Shown in pieces: positions 1 through 7,354 of a DNA stretch of 13,219 nucleotides. This stretch comes from Larix sibirica (Eukaryota > Streptophyta > Pinopsida > Pinales > Pinaceae). The position numbers and the translations under genes were made by a program. The stretch spans positions 7,319 to 20,537 of the forward strand of contig NWUY0300017832.1 in the NCBI GenBank assembly GCA_004151065.3, in the 5' to 3' direction. The notes below the pieces were generated by a model. It was not told where the DNA came from. It made no database searches and saw only the letters and a program-made list of their open reading frames with translations. Positions within the stretch are counted from its first letter, which is position 1, and the number at the start of each line of letters is the position of its first letter.

Positions 1-34
1 GAAATGCCATAATATTAGTCTTACTATTTAAAAT

Positions 35-190
35 AGTTGGTGTGCAACAGTGCTATATCTACTAACAAGCACATGTGCATATATTGTTATAAAGTTTCAA
101 TTCCTTTAAATTTTTTGAAATGCCTCGGTGCATGTTGTCATTTAAAGGCACCGGTGCATTTTGTATTTGTTAGCACTAGTGTGCTTATAT
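35..190. repeat. Cluster of GCAC..GTGC palindromes, copy A
   Basis: Short related palindromes are spaced roughly 25-50 bp apart: gcacatgtgc at 69-78, gcaccggtgc at 148-157, a near copy tgcctcggtgca at 121-132, cactagtg inside gcactagtgtgc at 173-184, and gtgcaacagtgc at about 42-53. Several are followed by AT-rich bases, such as gcatttt or gcatat. Regular palindromic motifs of this kind resemble the subterminal repeats that plant DNA transposases bind, but no terminal inverted repeat or target-site duplication was found. A small ORF across this stretch (37-249) has no recognisable protein features. Confidence 0.5.
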
Positions 191-211
191 CAATAAAGCG
201 CACTGATGAAA

Positions 212-380
212 AACCTCCGCCAACACCTCCGACTGCTGATTTTTTTTAGTTATGATAAAATTCCGCAAAAACCTCCACCAAAACATCCAACACCATTGAT
301 GGAGGTTGTAGCAGAGGTTTTTTTGACAATTTGGACCAATGTTGTAACACTAAAAACCTTTGCAATAACCTCTGCTACAA
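212..380. repeat. AACCTC-type motif array with inverted repeats, copy A
   Basis: The motif AACCTC(C/T)GC or close variants occurs at 212-220, 270-278, 355-363 and 367-375, and in reverse orientation at 300-307 and about 311-319. This makes two inverted repeats: 270-277 with 300-307 (8 bp), and 306-319 with 367-380 (14 bp perfect, aacctctgctacaa and its complement, 47-base loop). Plant CACTA-like elements often have subterminal arrays of this general form, so a non-autonomous DNA transposon end is possible. No CACTA terminus is seen. The array abuts the broken 3' side of the minus-strand LINE at about 385. Confidence 0.5.
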
Positions 381-384
381 GGCC

Positions 385-2085
385 TTTTCATGGTAGTGGA
401 AGATCTTCCTTATCTTTTCCAATACCCCTTTTGGATTATGTGTTAACATGTGCCAATACACTAATATTGCTTCAAACACAACTTTGATTAATATTAGTTT
501 GTTTCCTCTTAATAACCAACTATTACACCAAGAACTTATGTGTTTTTCTATCTTAGCAAGTAACCAAAACCAACTTCTCTTCCTATAATTGTTAGGATTC
601 ATAATGAATAGTAAATATTTCACTCCATTGTTTAGATCTAGATGTTGCAAAGGAGACCTTATTTCCCATCCTCTCACCATAGGTCCTTCCATAATCCAAG
701 TATACAAGGAATACTTACCCAGGTTCACTTCCATACTAGTTTCCACACTAAATAACTAGAGAATATGTTGTAGATAATCACTTTCCCTATTAGAACCAAA
801 ACAAAACAACATAACATCAACAACAAAGAGAATATGGGTGAGGGACTTAGTTCTTCCTATCTTAACCCCCTAGATATTCCTTATCCTCTTGGCCTCTTTG
901 ATAGACCCACTAAGCCCTCTACTACTGGGAGAAACATGTAAGGGACAATGAGCATCCTTATTGAAGCGCTCGAGAGGCCTAAAATTAAGAACCACGAATA
1001 TAAGCCATTGATGAGAACAACAAAAGAAATTGAAGAAACTATCGAGACACAACCCACTATCCACTTGACCACAAGGAGTGAAAAACCTATGTGAATCAAT
1101 AAGAGGTGCAAGTGCAACCAATAAACCTTGTCATAAGCTTTTGAAAGGTCTACTTTAATCAATGTTGAAGGATCCCTTGAATTCTTTATTGTATGTTGTC
1201 CTTCTTGAGCAACTCCCACTGCCTCATGAATTTGGTGCCCCTAAAGGAATCCAAATTGCTTGGATGAGATAAATCCATAAAGAATTCGATTCAATTTGAC
1301 AACAATATTTTGGAAACTATCTTGTAGATGTAGTCACATAAGGCATTGGGTTTGAAACCAACAAAATAATATGGACAATGCACTTTTTGTATTAGTGCGA
1401 TAAAGGTGGAGTTGAAGTTTCCATGCACCCTACCATAAATTCTTATCTCCTCTACTACCCTTAAGAGGCCATCCCACAAAAGTTCAAAGAATCCAATATA
1501 ACATTTTACACTCCATCCATCAGGGCCATAACTCTTATCCTTCTGGGAGATTTTAGAATAACTAATAATTACTCTTCAAAGACGAACTTAAACAACTTTT
1601 CATTATCTACTTCTTCCACAAGTGTTAGGAAGTATGACACCACCTTAAGAATCTAAATGATATTTTCTCTTTTAGGTTTTCTATACAACTCTTCAAAATG
1701 TGCCACCCCTAGGTGTGCTCTTCCTTGGAAAGACCTAAGCATTCTTCCTTCATTGTCGAGCATTTCCCAAATTGTGATATTGCTCCCTATATAACTTGCA
1801 TAGCTATGAAAAAAATTGGTATTCTGATCACCTGGCTCTGGCCAACTAGCCTTGATGTTCATTCTTCAATCCCTTTCTTTGTCCAACAATAATTTGGACT
1901 TCTAGCTTCCAACTCCTTCGGGTACACTTGACTCTCCTTATCAAATATCCCCTCCTTATTTTGTGTGAATAGGTTATCCATACTTTGTTTAGTCTCTATA
2001 ATCATACTCTCTCTTTTCTTGCACACTTCTCCAACCCAACATGCTACTTTCTCCTCGATTGCCTTCAGGGAACCAACGAATTGCT
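385..2085 (-). pseudogene. LINE ORF2 reverse transcriptase remnant, copy A
   Basis: ORF2 of plant LINEs encodes endonuclease plus reverse transcriptase for target-primed copying of the element RNA. Visible pieces on the minus strand are GDQNT..FFHSYAS (about 1840-1800); STFIALIQKV and the YKIVSKIL block (1479-1291); palm motif A, KVDLSKAYDKV, with its metal-binding Asp codon at 1150-1148; the region corresponding to PYxFLxVVEGL (about 960-900, interrupted by a frameshift); GVKIGRTKSLTHIL and the active-site box at 827-816; then YRKRSWFWLLAKIEKHISSWC and LILIKVV..VYW in the thumb (746-385). The catalytic box reads FVVD where this family usually has F/Y-x-D-D, so one catalytic Asp is lost. Several frameshifts and stops confirm a pseudogene. 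Confidence 0.85.
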
Positions 2086-2155
2086 ACCAAGGTTGTACAC
2101 TTCAAAATATGGTTTATAATTTTTTCATATTATGGAAATCTTCATTCACATTTTG
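385..2155 (-). mobile_element. Decayed plant L1-type LINE fragment 1, minus strand, copy A
   Basis: Read on the minus strand (right to left), this is an internal piece of a LINE ORF2. It starts near 2155 in the region after the endonuclease, passes through the charged linker (AIEEKV at about 2060, then GIFDKES and ELEAR toward 1900), then the WPEPGDQNT..FFH block (1860-1820), the RT fingers and palm (about 1650-880), the active-site region (816-827) and the thumb (746-385). It has no 5' ORF1 or endonuclease core and no RNase H or 3' UTR. The left edge, just after LEKIRKIF, falls in the middle of the thumb, so the element was cut on both sides. No poly-A or target-site duplication is visible. 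Confidence 0.85.
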
Positions 2156-2159
2156 TTAA

Positions 2160-3260
2160 AATTCATGAACCTTAATATAATATATGAACCCATCAATGCA
2201 AAATTAGCATTAAAATTAACAATTTCCCAAGCTAAACTTCTCTAACATAGAAAACACAATTTATTAACCTTCATAAACCTTGATACAATATATAAAACTA
2301 TTAAGTGCATGGATATCATTGAGAATAAACTATCAAGTTCATGTATATCATTAAGAATAGCCATTTCCTAAGTTGAATATCCATAACCAAACAATATCAT
2401 GACCACGACTGTCACTAAGAATAACAATTCCTAAAAACGAGGGTTACATGGAAAAGAGAAAATATATATTGTATGAGTCCTTGACATCCATAAAAAGAGA
2501 AGTGTAAAGTAGTTTTATGAGAATCACAAAAAATATGAATAATGATTGAGTTTGACCAATTTACTACCACCAATAAGTATATTAGTCTCACGTGTTTCCT
2601 TTCTTTTCACGTTTGAAATTCTTTGATTCTATTTTTCAAAATCTTCTCTATGTTCCAAATAAATAGTAGAGCAATATATAATACTACCATGAAGTCATGA
2701 ACATGTGGTTATATTTGTCTTTTTCAAAGTTAAATTCCAAAAATCAAGGTGGGATATTTGTTATACAAAATCTCCACTCAATTTTACAAAATTAACTAAA
2801 TATAAAGATTCGAGATTAAGCAACAAATAATCACAAAAAAACATTTACTCAAGCCTAAGATGCCATTGTTGCAGAGTAGAGTGTGGGCCATCACCTTTGG
2901 GGTTTGGTCCAACTAATTACTTATGGTGTTTCATCAACAACTAATAACCCCCACCCTCATCATTCAACTTAATCCTTTTAAGGATGACCAACAATATATA
3001 CATTGCTTTGCCATGCAAAGACACTTTTGTGTCATTATATGGTCTATAATATATGTTTGTTATCTTATATACAAAAGCTTTAGCTTATAATTTAATGATA
3101 ATATATAGTTTTTTGTTTTTAGGAAAAAATTATGACTTATCTATTCAACAAATAGAGTACATCGTTGGTTCACCCAAAAATAATACTTTCTAACACACGA
3201 GTGATTGCAAATTTAACTAAAATAGAACAATGACATACTCTCACAAGCAATCATAAAGTG
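2160..3260. other. AT-rich non-coding spacer, copy A
   Basis: No credible gene is seen between the two LINE remnants. The stretch is AT-rich with degenerate short tandem repeats (2302-2364, a ~32-bp unit containing catggatatcatt or catgtatatcatt, and a poorer third copy near 2396-2427). A weak ~108-bp repeat is suggested by the pair around 2165 and 2271 (cat.aaccttaatataatatat against cataaaccttgatacaatatat). Two small adjoining hairpins occur at 3006-3033 (ctttgc-cat-gcaaag and gacac-tttt-gtgtc). A more GC-rich patch at 2865-3000 is not recognised. Confidence 0.7.
2302..2364. repeat. Degenerate ~32-bp tandem repeat
   Basis: Two imperfect units (2302-2332 and 2333-2364) share the pattern aag.gcatg.atatcatt.agaata, and a third weaker relative lies at about 2396-2427. 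The copy B equivalent is at about 9272-9335 and has independent substitutions. It looks like an old minisatellite-type expansion inside the spacer. Confidence 0.45.
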
Positions 3261-3262
3261 CT

Positions 3263-5077
3263 TTCGCTTATGACTGTTCCTGGATAATCTCAAAGTTTGA
3301 AAGCAGAATAAACCAGTGGACTTACAGGTTGCTCTCAGTGTGAGGAAGACTCACTCTTATAAAAGTTGTTTTGACGGGGATTCCAATTTATTGGTTCTCC
3401 CTCTTACGAGTTCCAAGCTCTATCGTCAGCACTTTAAGGAAATACATTTTCAATTTTCTTTGGACAGGTGGTCTGGAAATAAGTAAATTGGTTATGACTA
3501 GTTGGGACATAATAGCTTTGCTTGAAGTTTGTGGTGGATGGGGCATTAAAAACTTATTTATTTCCAGTTATGCACTTAGACTCAAGAATTTTTGGAGGGG
3601 CCTATTTGGTTCTACTCTTTGGTCAAAAGTGTTATCGGTGAAGTATATCAAAGGAAGTATTATAAATTGGATAAGGAATCCAAAGAAAAAATCAAAGGGA
3701 ACTTCTTTTGTTTGGGCTGGTTTCATAAAAGTTTACAATTGGCTTGCAAAAGATCTCACTTGGTGTGTGGGGAATGGACAAGAGATTTTAATTGGTATTG
3801 ACCCAATTCTGGGCATGGAGGAAAATTACAAGCTTTCAGATGATATACTTAGCTATTTGAGAGACTGTGGCTCTAGTAAACTTGCATAGTTTAAGAAGAC
3901 GACTGGTAGGTCAGAGTATGGTACATACTGGTTTTTTGCAAAAGATCTGGGGTTATCTGGGCACACAACTATTGAGTGGAATCTGTATATCAGAAATCTA
4001 GACTCGTCGGGTTGTAGAATAACACCTGACAAGGATGTTCTAATTTGGAAAGCCAACCCAACCACTGGCAGCATCACTGCTAAAACTGCTTACAATACCA
4101 TTATAAGAAATAACTGTCATATAGCACAGAATTGGTGGTATAAAAGGCTTTGGAAATGGCATCTACCACTTAAGATTAAATGTTTCATGTGGTTTGCGTT
4201 GCAAGAAGGTTTAAGGACCTGGGACAACCTTATCAAGAGAGGATGGCATGGACCAAATATTTGCCTCATGTGTAAAAATAACTCAGAATCTACAAAACAT
4301 TTACTTGTTGGGTGTGAGTTTACCAGGAAAGTCTGGAATTTGACTTTATCTTCATTAAACATAGATCATAATTGGGGTTTTGAAAATTTTGACCTATGCT
4401 GTCTTCATTGGCTTTGACAGTGCAAATCTCATCCTTCTCTCCTAGCATTAATTTCATGGACCATTTGGAGTACGATAAATAGAGTTGTCTTTAAAGACCA
4501 AACTCCGCGCATTCAAAATTTTTGTGTCCAGATCCTGAAATTGTCTAAGGATTACTGCATTGAGGGGTCAGCGCCAAAGATACAAAAGGTGAGCTTGTTT
4601 AATTTCCAGTTCAATGGTGATATAGCTTTTTTCAATGGAACAGCTACAAATGGTTTATGTGCCACTGGTGGAGTTATATATTTAAACATGGACCATTTTT
4701 ACACTTTCAGACTTAACTATGGCATTGGAACAAAAATGAAGGTAGAACTACTTGCTCTTTGGTGTATTCTAAAAGTGGCAAAAATATTTGGTATTGATGA
4801 ACGTAAATTTTTTGGGGATTCACGGGTGACTATAAAATGGGCCTGTGAAGAATATATTATGAAGGTCACTTCTCTCTTTCATTGGTGCTACAGAATCAAG
4901 GTAGAAATTAGACTGTTCAGAAATATCTTTTTTGAACACATCTTTCGACAACATAACTCTTTGGCTGATAAGTTATCAAAGCATGCATTGGGAGGCGTTG
5001 AAGGAGTTATTTTTTGGGAAGAGTTCCAAGAGTCTCATCTCAGTGATGGTGGCTCTGTGGACTTCTTTGAAAAGTAA
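3263..5077 (+). mobile_element. Decayed plant LINE fragment 2 (3' half of ORF2), plus strand, copy A
   Basis: A 5'-truncated LINE of a different family from fragment 1. The coding similarity starts near 3263-3281 (SWIISKFESRINQW), runs through the RT thumb motif GRLTLIKV (3344-3367), the zinc-binding RT-associated domain (about 4133-4400) and an RNase H domain (about 4610-5010), and ends at TAA 5075-5077. All of this stays in one frame, broken only by point stops. The 3' UTR boundary and poly-A could not be placed. 5' truncation is the usual fate of LINE insertions made by target-primed reverse transcription. The element ends about 700 bp upstream of the CoaE exon in the same orientation. Confidence 0.88.
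3263..5077 (+). pseudogene. LINE ORF2 C-terminal remnant (RT thumb, zf-RVT, RNase H), copy A
   Basis: One frame covers the whole remnant. Besides TAA 3254-3256 just upstream, in-frame stops are TGA 3341-3343 (replacing the first Gly of GGRLTLIK), TAG 3887-3889 and TGA 4415-4417. The zinc-binding domain keeps its ligand pattern: Cys at 4262 and 4271, His at 4298, Cys at 4313, after WWYKRLWKWHLPLKIKCFMW. The RNase H domain keeps Glu (VELLAL, 4745-4747), Asp (FFGDS, 4817-4819) and the final Asp of HNSLADKL (4967-4969). The first acidic residue, expected in F-D-G, is Asn (FNG, 4634-4636), which should abolish catalysis. Three open segments (3371-3889, 4187-4417, 4541-5077) are pieces of this one broken ORF and not separate genes. 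Confidence 0.88.
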
Positions 5078-5669
5078 TATGTTCCATGTTTATTTATGGT
5101 TTTAAATATCACTTGCAGGGTGAAGAAGTTTTTTTATTTTGAAATCTGTAATTTTTGAGCTAGAAGACTTTGGTTTAGTTTATTTTGATAAGTCTATTTA
5201 TGACTATTCGCTGGAACAATTATGTACTATTTGATTCATAGATTTGAATATCAATAATATGCTTTTTTAAACTACTCTTAAAAACGCAAAAATGTCTTTC
5301 TTTGCTCAGTGGTCTAAATGACATACATGAAAACATTTGTTGAGCAATTTTTTTTTGGGATTTCTTTCTCATCTTGAAAACGCCAAAAGGCCTTTCTTTA
5401 CTCACTAGTCTAAGTCTAAATGACATACATGAAAAAATTTGTTGAGCAATTCTTTTTGGGATTTTTTTCCTTATTTGGGTTTTTGGATATGCATGTCCTA
5501 CTATACGTTTTTGGTCGCTCCATGTTTTCGTAATGATAGGAGATGCAACATAGTTCAAATGATTCAATTTTGAAATCGAGGCTTTCCAATAGCTGATATT
5601 TCGTCGCATAGAACAGATCGACAGTCTTTTGATTGTCGAGTTTGTTTGCCAACTCTCGTCCTTCTTAAG
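5078..5669. promoter_or_regulatory. LINE 3' flank and presumed CoaE promoter / 5' leader, copy A
   Basis: This stretch lies between the LINE stop codon and the probable 5'-UTR intron of CoaE. It should contain the end of the LINE 3' UTR and the CoaE promoter, but I could not place a TATA box or transcription start with confidence. It includes an imperfect ~100-bp tandem duplication (5281-5474). Minus-strand open frames (5220-5609, 5416-5652) cover the region, but their sequence is repetitive and matches no known domain. The promoter role is inferred from position only. Confidence 0.4.
5281..5474. repeat. Imperfect ~100-bp tandem duplication upstream of CoaE, copy A
   Basis: Unit 1 starts at 5281 (aaaacgcaaaaatgtctttc) and unit 2 at 5377 (aaaacgccaaaaggcctttc). 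Both continue through ctcta or ctcacta variants, taaatgacatacatgaaaa, a ttgttgagcaat block, a T-run and tttgggattt. The period is 96 bp at the left and 102 bp further right, because unit 2 has a 6-base extra (taagtc) before the conserved taaatgacatacatga (5315-5330 and 5417-5432). Confidence 0.8.
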
Positions 5670-5774
5670 GTTTGGCCTCGTACGATTTTTTGATTGATGG
5701 GTTCATTTCATTCCACTTACAGCTTCGATACTGACTTGATTCTTTCGATACTGACTTGATTCTTTCTTTTGCAG
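5670..5774 (+). other. Probable 5'-UTR intron of CoaE, copy A
   Basis: The acceptor is strong: a pyrimidine-rich tract (ttctttcttttgcag) ends at 5774, directly upstream of the CoaE exon. A plausible donor is AAG|GTTTGG at 5669/5670, giving an intron of 105 nt, a normal plant size. Two ctgac motifs matching the branch-point pattern lie at 5731-5735 and 5751-5755, with the nearer A about 20 nt from the acceptor. The donor choice is an inference; the acceptor is better supported. Confidence 0.5.
5724..5763. repeat. Perfect 2 x 20-bp tandem repeat at the CoaE acceptor, copy A
   Basis: ttcgatactgacttgattct occurs at 5724-5743 and again at 5744-5763 without a mismatch. Each unit contains a ctgac sequence suited to be a branch point. 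The second unit ends 11 nt before the acceptor AG. Confidence 0.9.
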
Positions 5775-5814
5775 GAAAACCCAACTGTATATTCATTGAA
5801 GTTGGGTGGAGAGA

Positions 5815-5922
5815 ATGAGGATTATAGGGCTGACAGGAGGCATTGCATCTGGAAAGAGCACAGTCTCAAGAGAATTTCAAGCCATCGGTATTCCTGTGGT
5901 GGATGCTGATAAAGTAGCTCAT
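5815..5922 (+). CDS. COAE: Dephospho-CoA kinase, first coding exon (36 codons), copy A
   Basis: Dephospho-CoA kinase (EC 2.7.1.24) phosphorylates the 3'-hydroxyl of dephospho-CoA with ATP, the final step of coenzyme A synthesis. The exon encodes [16 protein letters not shown], the family's N-terminal P-loop (residues 8-16 bind ATP phosphates), and the conserved VDAD at 29-32, ending at His36. It is followed by a clear donor, CAT|GTATGTAT at 5923. The exon probably begins at 5775 after an acceptor; an in-frame TGA at 5797-5799 means ATG 5815 is the start. The full plant protein is about 230 residues, so most of it lies in later exons, none of which appears in the next 1,046 bp before the repeat restarts. 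If the tandem order is real, copy A is a stranded 5' fragment. The identification is firm; the gene's completeness is unknown. Confidence 0.9.
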
Positions 5923-6968
5923 GTATGTATCCTTATTTTATTGATTTTCTTATCTTTATTTTATTGATTTTCTTCCCTTTCTCACTGAATAATCTGCCAC
6001 TGTTCTTGTCCAATTTTGATCTGATTCACTTGCCCCTTCAATACACTATTATGTCTTTTTAGAATGCAAGACTTGGTAGATCAGTCATTTGGAAATGAAA
6101 CTTCAATTAGCACAGAGCCATTTAACCCTGGTCTGATTTGCACCTCAAAGTTCCAGAGGTCGAGGTTGATTATCAAAACTTGGATACTTAATATGTATTG
6201 CTCATTTGCGAGAACTCGAGTATGCAACCTCGAGGTGCATTTAAAACCCGGGTTATAATGGGTCTGTGTTGGTGTTCATATTCAATGCACCCAATGCGTA
6301 GTCTAAAATGTCTCATGGATACCCCAGCCCCGCTCGGACTGTAGAGCATCCCTTGATGCGAAAATCAACCGAATATACCATGAGCAAACATTGACGAAGT
6401 ACATGGTTCTCTTTTTTGGGAACAAAATTAGGACTGCTCAAGGAACAGTTATGCTTTCACAATGAGAATACTATAACAGCAGCCCATTTAATGACGAGGC
6501 TTTGGCATCTTGCTTTTTACTGTCAAAAAGTTAACATATCTACACAGTTTTATTCATTGGCAATATGCTGCTAGCAGAATTTCCAATATGATAGAGGCTT
6601 TGGCAGTACCCCATTATTAAAATGGACATCAGACTGAAATTGATCTTGTTTATTAGGACCCACTGAAGCACTCTTCAGGGTCTGATCATTCTTTCCTTAT
6701 GCATGTTTCATCTTCTCAGTTGTTTTTACGGACACCGTTTCCAAGGTCCCTTGATATGCTATTTATTTTATACTCTTAGTTTAGATTGATTAGTTAGGGC
6801 ATGCACTTTGCACTCCTTGTATTGCTGTTATTACTTGCTGCTCTTTCGAATTGTATTGACCTATTTTGGTCATCCATGGAGCCCCATGAAGAAATGAGTC
6901 TCCTTAAGACAGACCTTACGATGGGACATGGCCACCAGTGATGAAAAACAATGCTCTAACTTGTTTTA
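5923..6968 (+). other. CoaE intron after the first coding exon, start only, copy A
   Basis: The intron starts with GTATGTAT. Near its left end it has an imperfect ~23-bp-period duplication (ttattttattgattttctt at 5933-5951 and 5956-5974) and, further on, an imperfect inverted repeat at 6124-6254. I looked for a second CoaE exon in the phase needed after His36 and saw none through 6968. The stretch 6267-6968, present only in copy A, shows nothing recognisable. A 64-codon open frame at 6064-6258 lies within the intron and has no known domain. Confidence 0.65.
6124..6254. repeat. Imperfect inverted repeat in the CoaE intron, copy A
   Basis: Arms of 29 nt at 6124-6152 and 6226-6254 match at 22 of 29 positions when one is reverse-complemented; the outer ends are aaccc/gggtt and the core is tgcacctc/gaggtgca. 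A smaller nested pair, cgaggttg (6161-6168) and caacctcg (6225-6232), overlaps the right arm. Short inverted-repeat segments of this size can be MITE remnants, but no target-site duplication was identified. Confidence 0.5.
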
Positions 6969-6969
6969 N
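6969..6969. other. Ambiguous base at the junction of the two copies
   Basis: The only n in the window lies two bases before copy B starts. To its left is CoaE intron sequence; to its right the repeat unit restarts abruptly. An isolated n at such a junction is typical of a contig join or an unresolved base call. It makes the tandem arrangement suspect. Confidence 0.85.
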
Positions 6970-7004
6970 GGAAATGCCATAATATTAGTCTTACTATTTA
7001 AAAT

Positions 7005-7160
7005 AGTTGGTGTGCAACAGTGCTATATCTACTAACAAGCACATGTGCATATATTGTTATAAAGTTTCAATTCCTTTAAATTTTTTGAAATGCCTCGGTG
7101 CATGTTGTCATTTAAAGGCACCGGTGCATTTTGTATTTGTTAGCACTAGTGTGCTTATAT
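7005..7160. repeat. Cluster of GCAC..GTGC palindromes, copy B
   Basis: Exact second copy of the cluster at 35-190, with gcacatgtgc at 7039-7048 and gcaccggtgc at 7118-7127. It lies in the fully identical left-end tract, so its conservation here says nothing about selection. Confidence 0.5.
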
Positions 7161-7181
7161 CAATAAAGCGCACTGATGAAA

Positions 7182-7350
7182 AACCTCCGCCAACACCTCC
7201 GACTGCTGATTTTTTTTAGTTATGATAAAATTCCGCAAAAACCTCCACCAAAACATCCAACACCATTGATGGAGGTTGTAGCAGAGGTTTTTTTGACAAT
7301 TTGGACCAATGTTGTAACACTAAAAACCTTTGCAATAACCTCTGCTACAA
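7182..7350. repeat. AACCTC-type motif array with inverted repeats, copy B
   Basis: Identical copy of the array at 212-380. The 14-bp perfect arms are at 7276-7289 and 7337-7350. Confidence 0.5.
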
Positions 7351-7354
7351 GGCC

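Larger units (their letters stand above)
1..6968. repeat. Tandem ~6.95-kb duplication, copy A
   Basis: The whole segment recurs in direct orientation from 6971. Copy A contains, in order, a palindrome-rich left end, a minus-strand LINE remnant, AT-rich spacer, a plus-strand LINE remnant, the CoaE 5' region with its first coding exon, and about 1 kb of the following intron. The last ~700 bp (6267-6968) has no partner because copy B runs out of the window. The alignment offset is 6970 at the left end, 6971 after a one-base indel near 1545, and 6953 from about 2.6 kb on, so copy B is 17 bp shorter in net. Position 1 of the window is exactly the first base of the repeated unit, so the true left edge may lie further left. 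Whether the duplication is biological or an assembly product cannot be decided from the sequence. Confidence 0.95.

Noticed and set aside
37-487. Plus-strand open frames of 70 and 93 codons at the left end.
   Set aside because: They run through palindromes and motif arrays, overlap each other and the LINE thumb on the other strand, and show no domain or codon signal.
2865-3000. Possible LTR start (tgtgggcc...) or primer-binding site in the GC-richer patch.
   Set aside because: There is no matching second LTR, no recognisable tRNA-complementary primer site and no gag-pol sequence nearby.
3853-4362. Minus-strand open frames opposite the plus-strand LINE.
   Set aside because: They are antisense shadows of the zinc-binding domain coding region, where the plus frame has clear motif matches.
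385-5077. A single LINE inverted by twin priming, made of the minus and plus fragments.
   Set aside because: In the shared thumb region the two sequences are clearly different families, and 1.1 kb of unrelated spacer separates them.
5220-5652. Minus-strand open frames (129 and 78 codons) conserved in both copies as a possible new gene.
   Set aside because: They overlap the ~100-bp DNA repeat, have low-complexity basic sequence with no known domain, and are conserved only because the tract is nearly identical between copies.
6064-6258. Possible second CoaE exon starting after an AG at 6062 (MQDLVDQSFG...).
   Set aside because: The translation does not resemble the CoaE region that should follow VDAD-x-VA, and it contains the inverted repeat. 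It is better read as intron.
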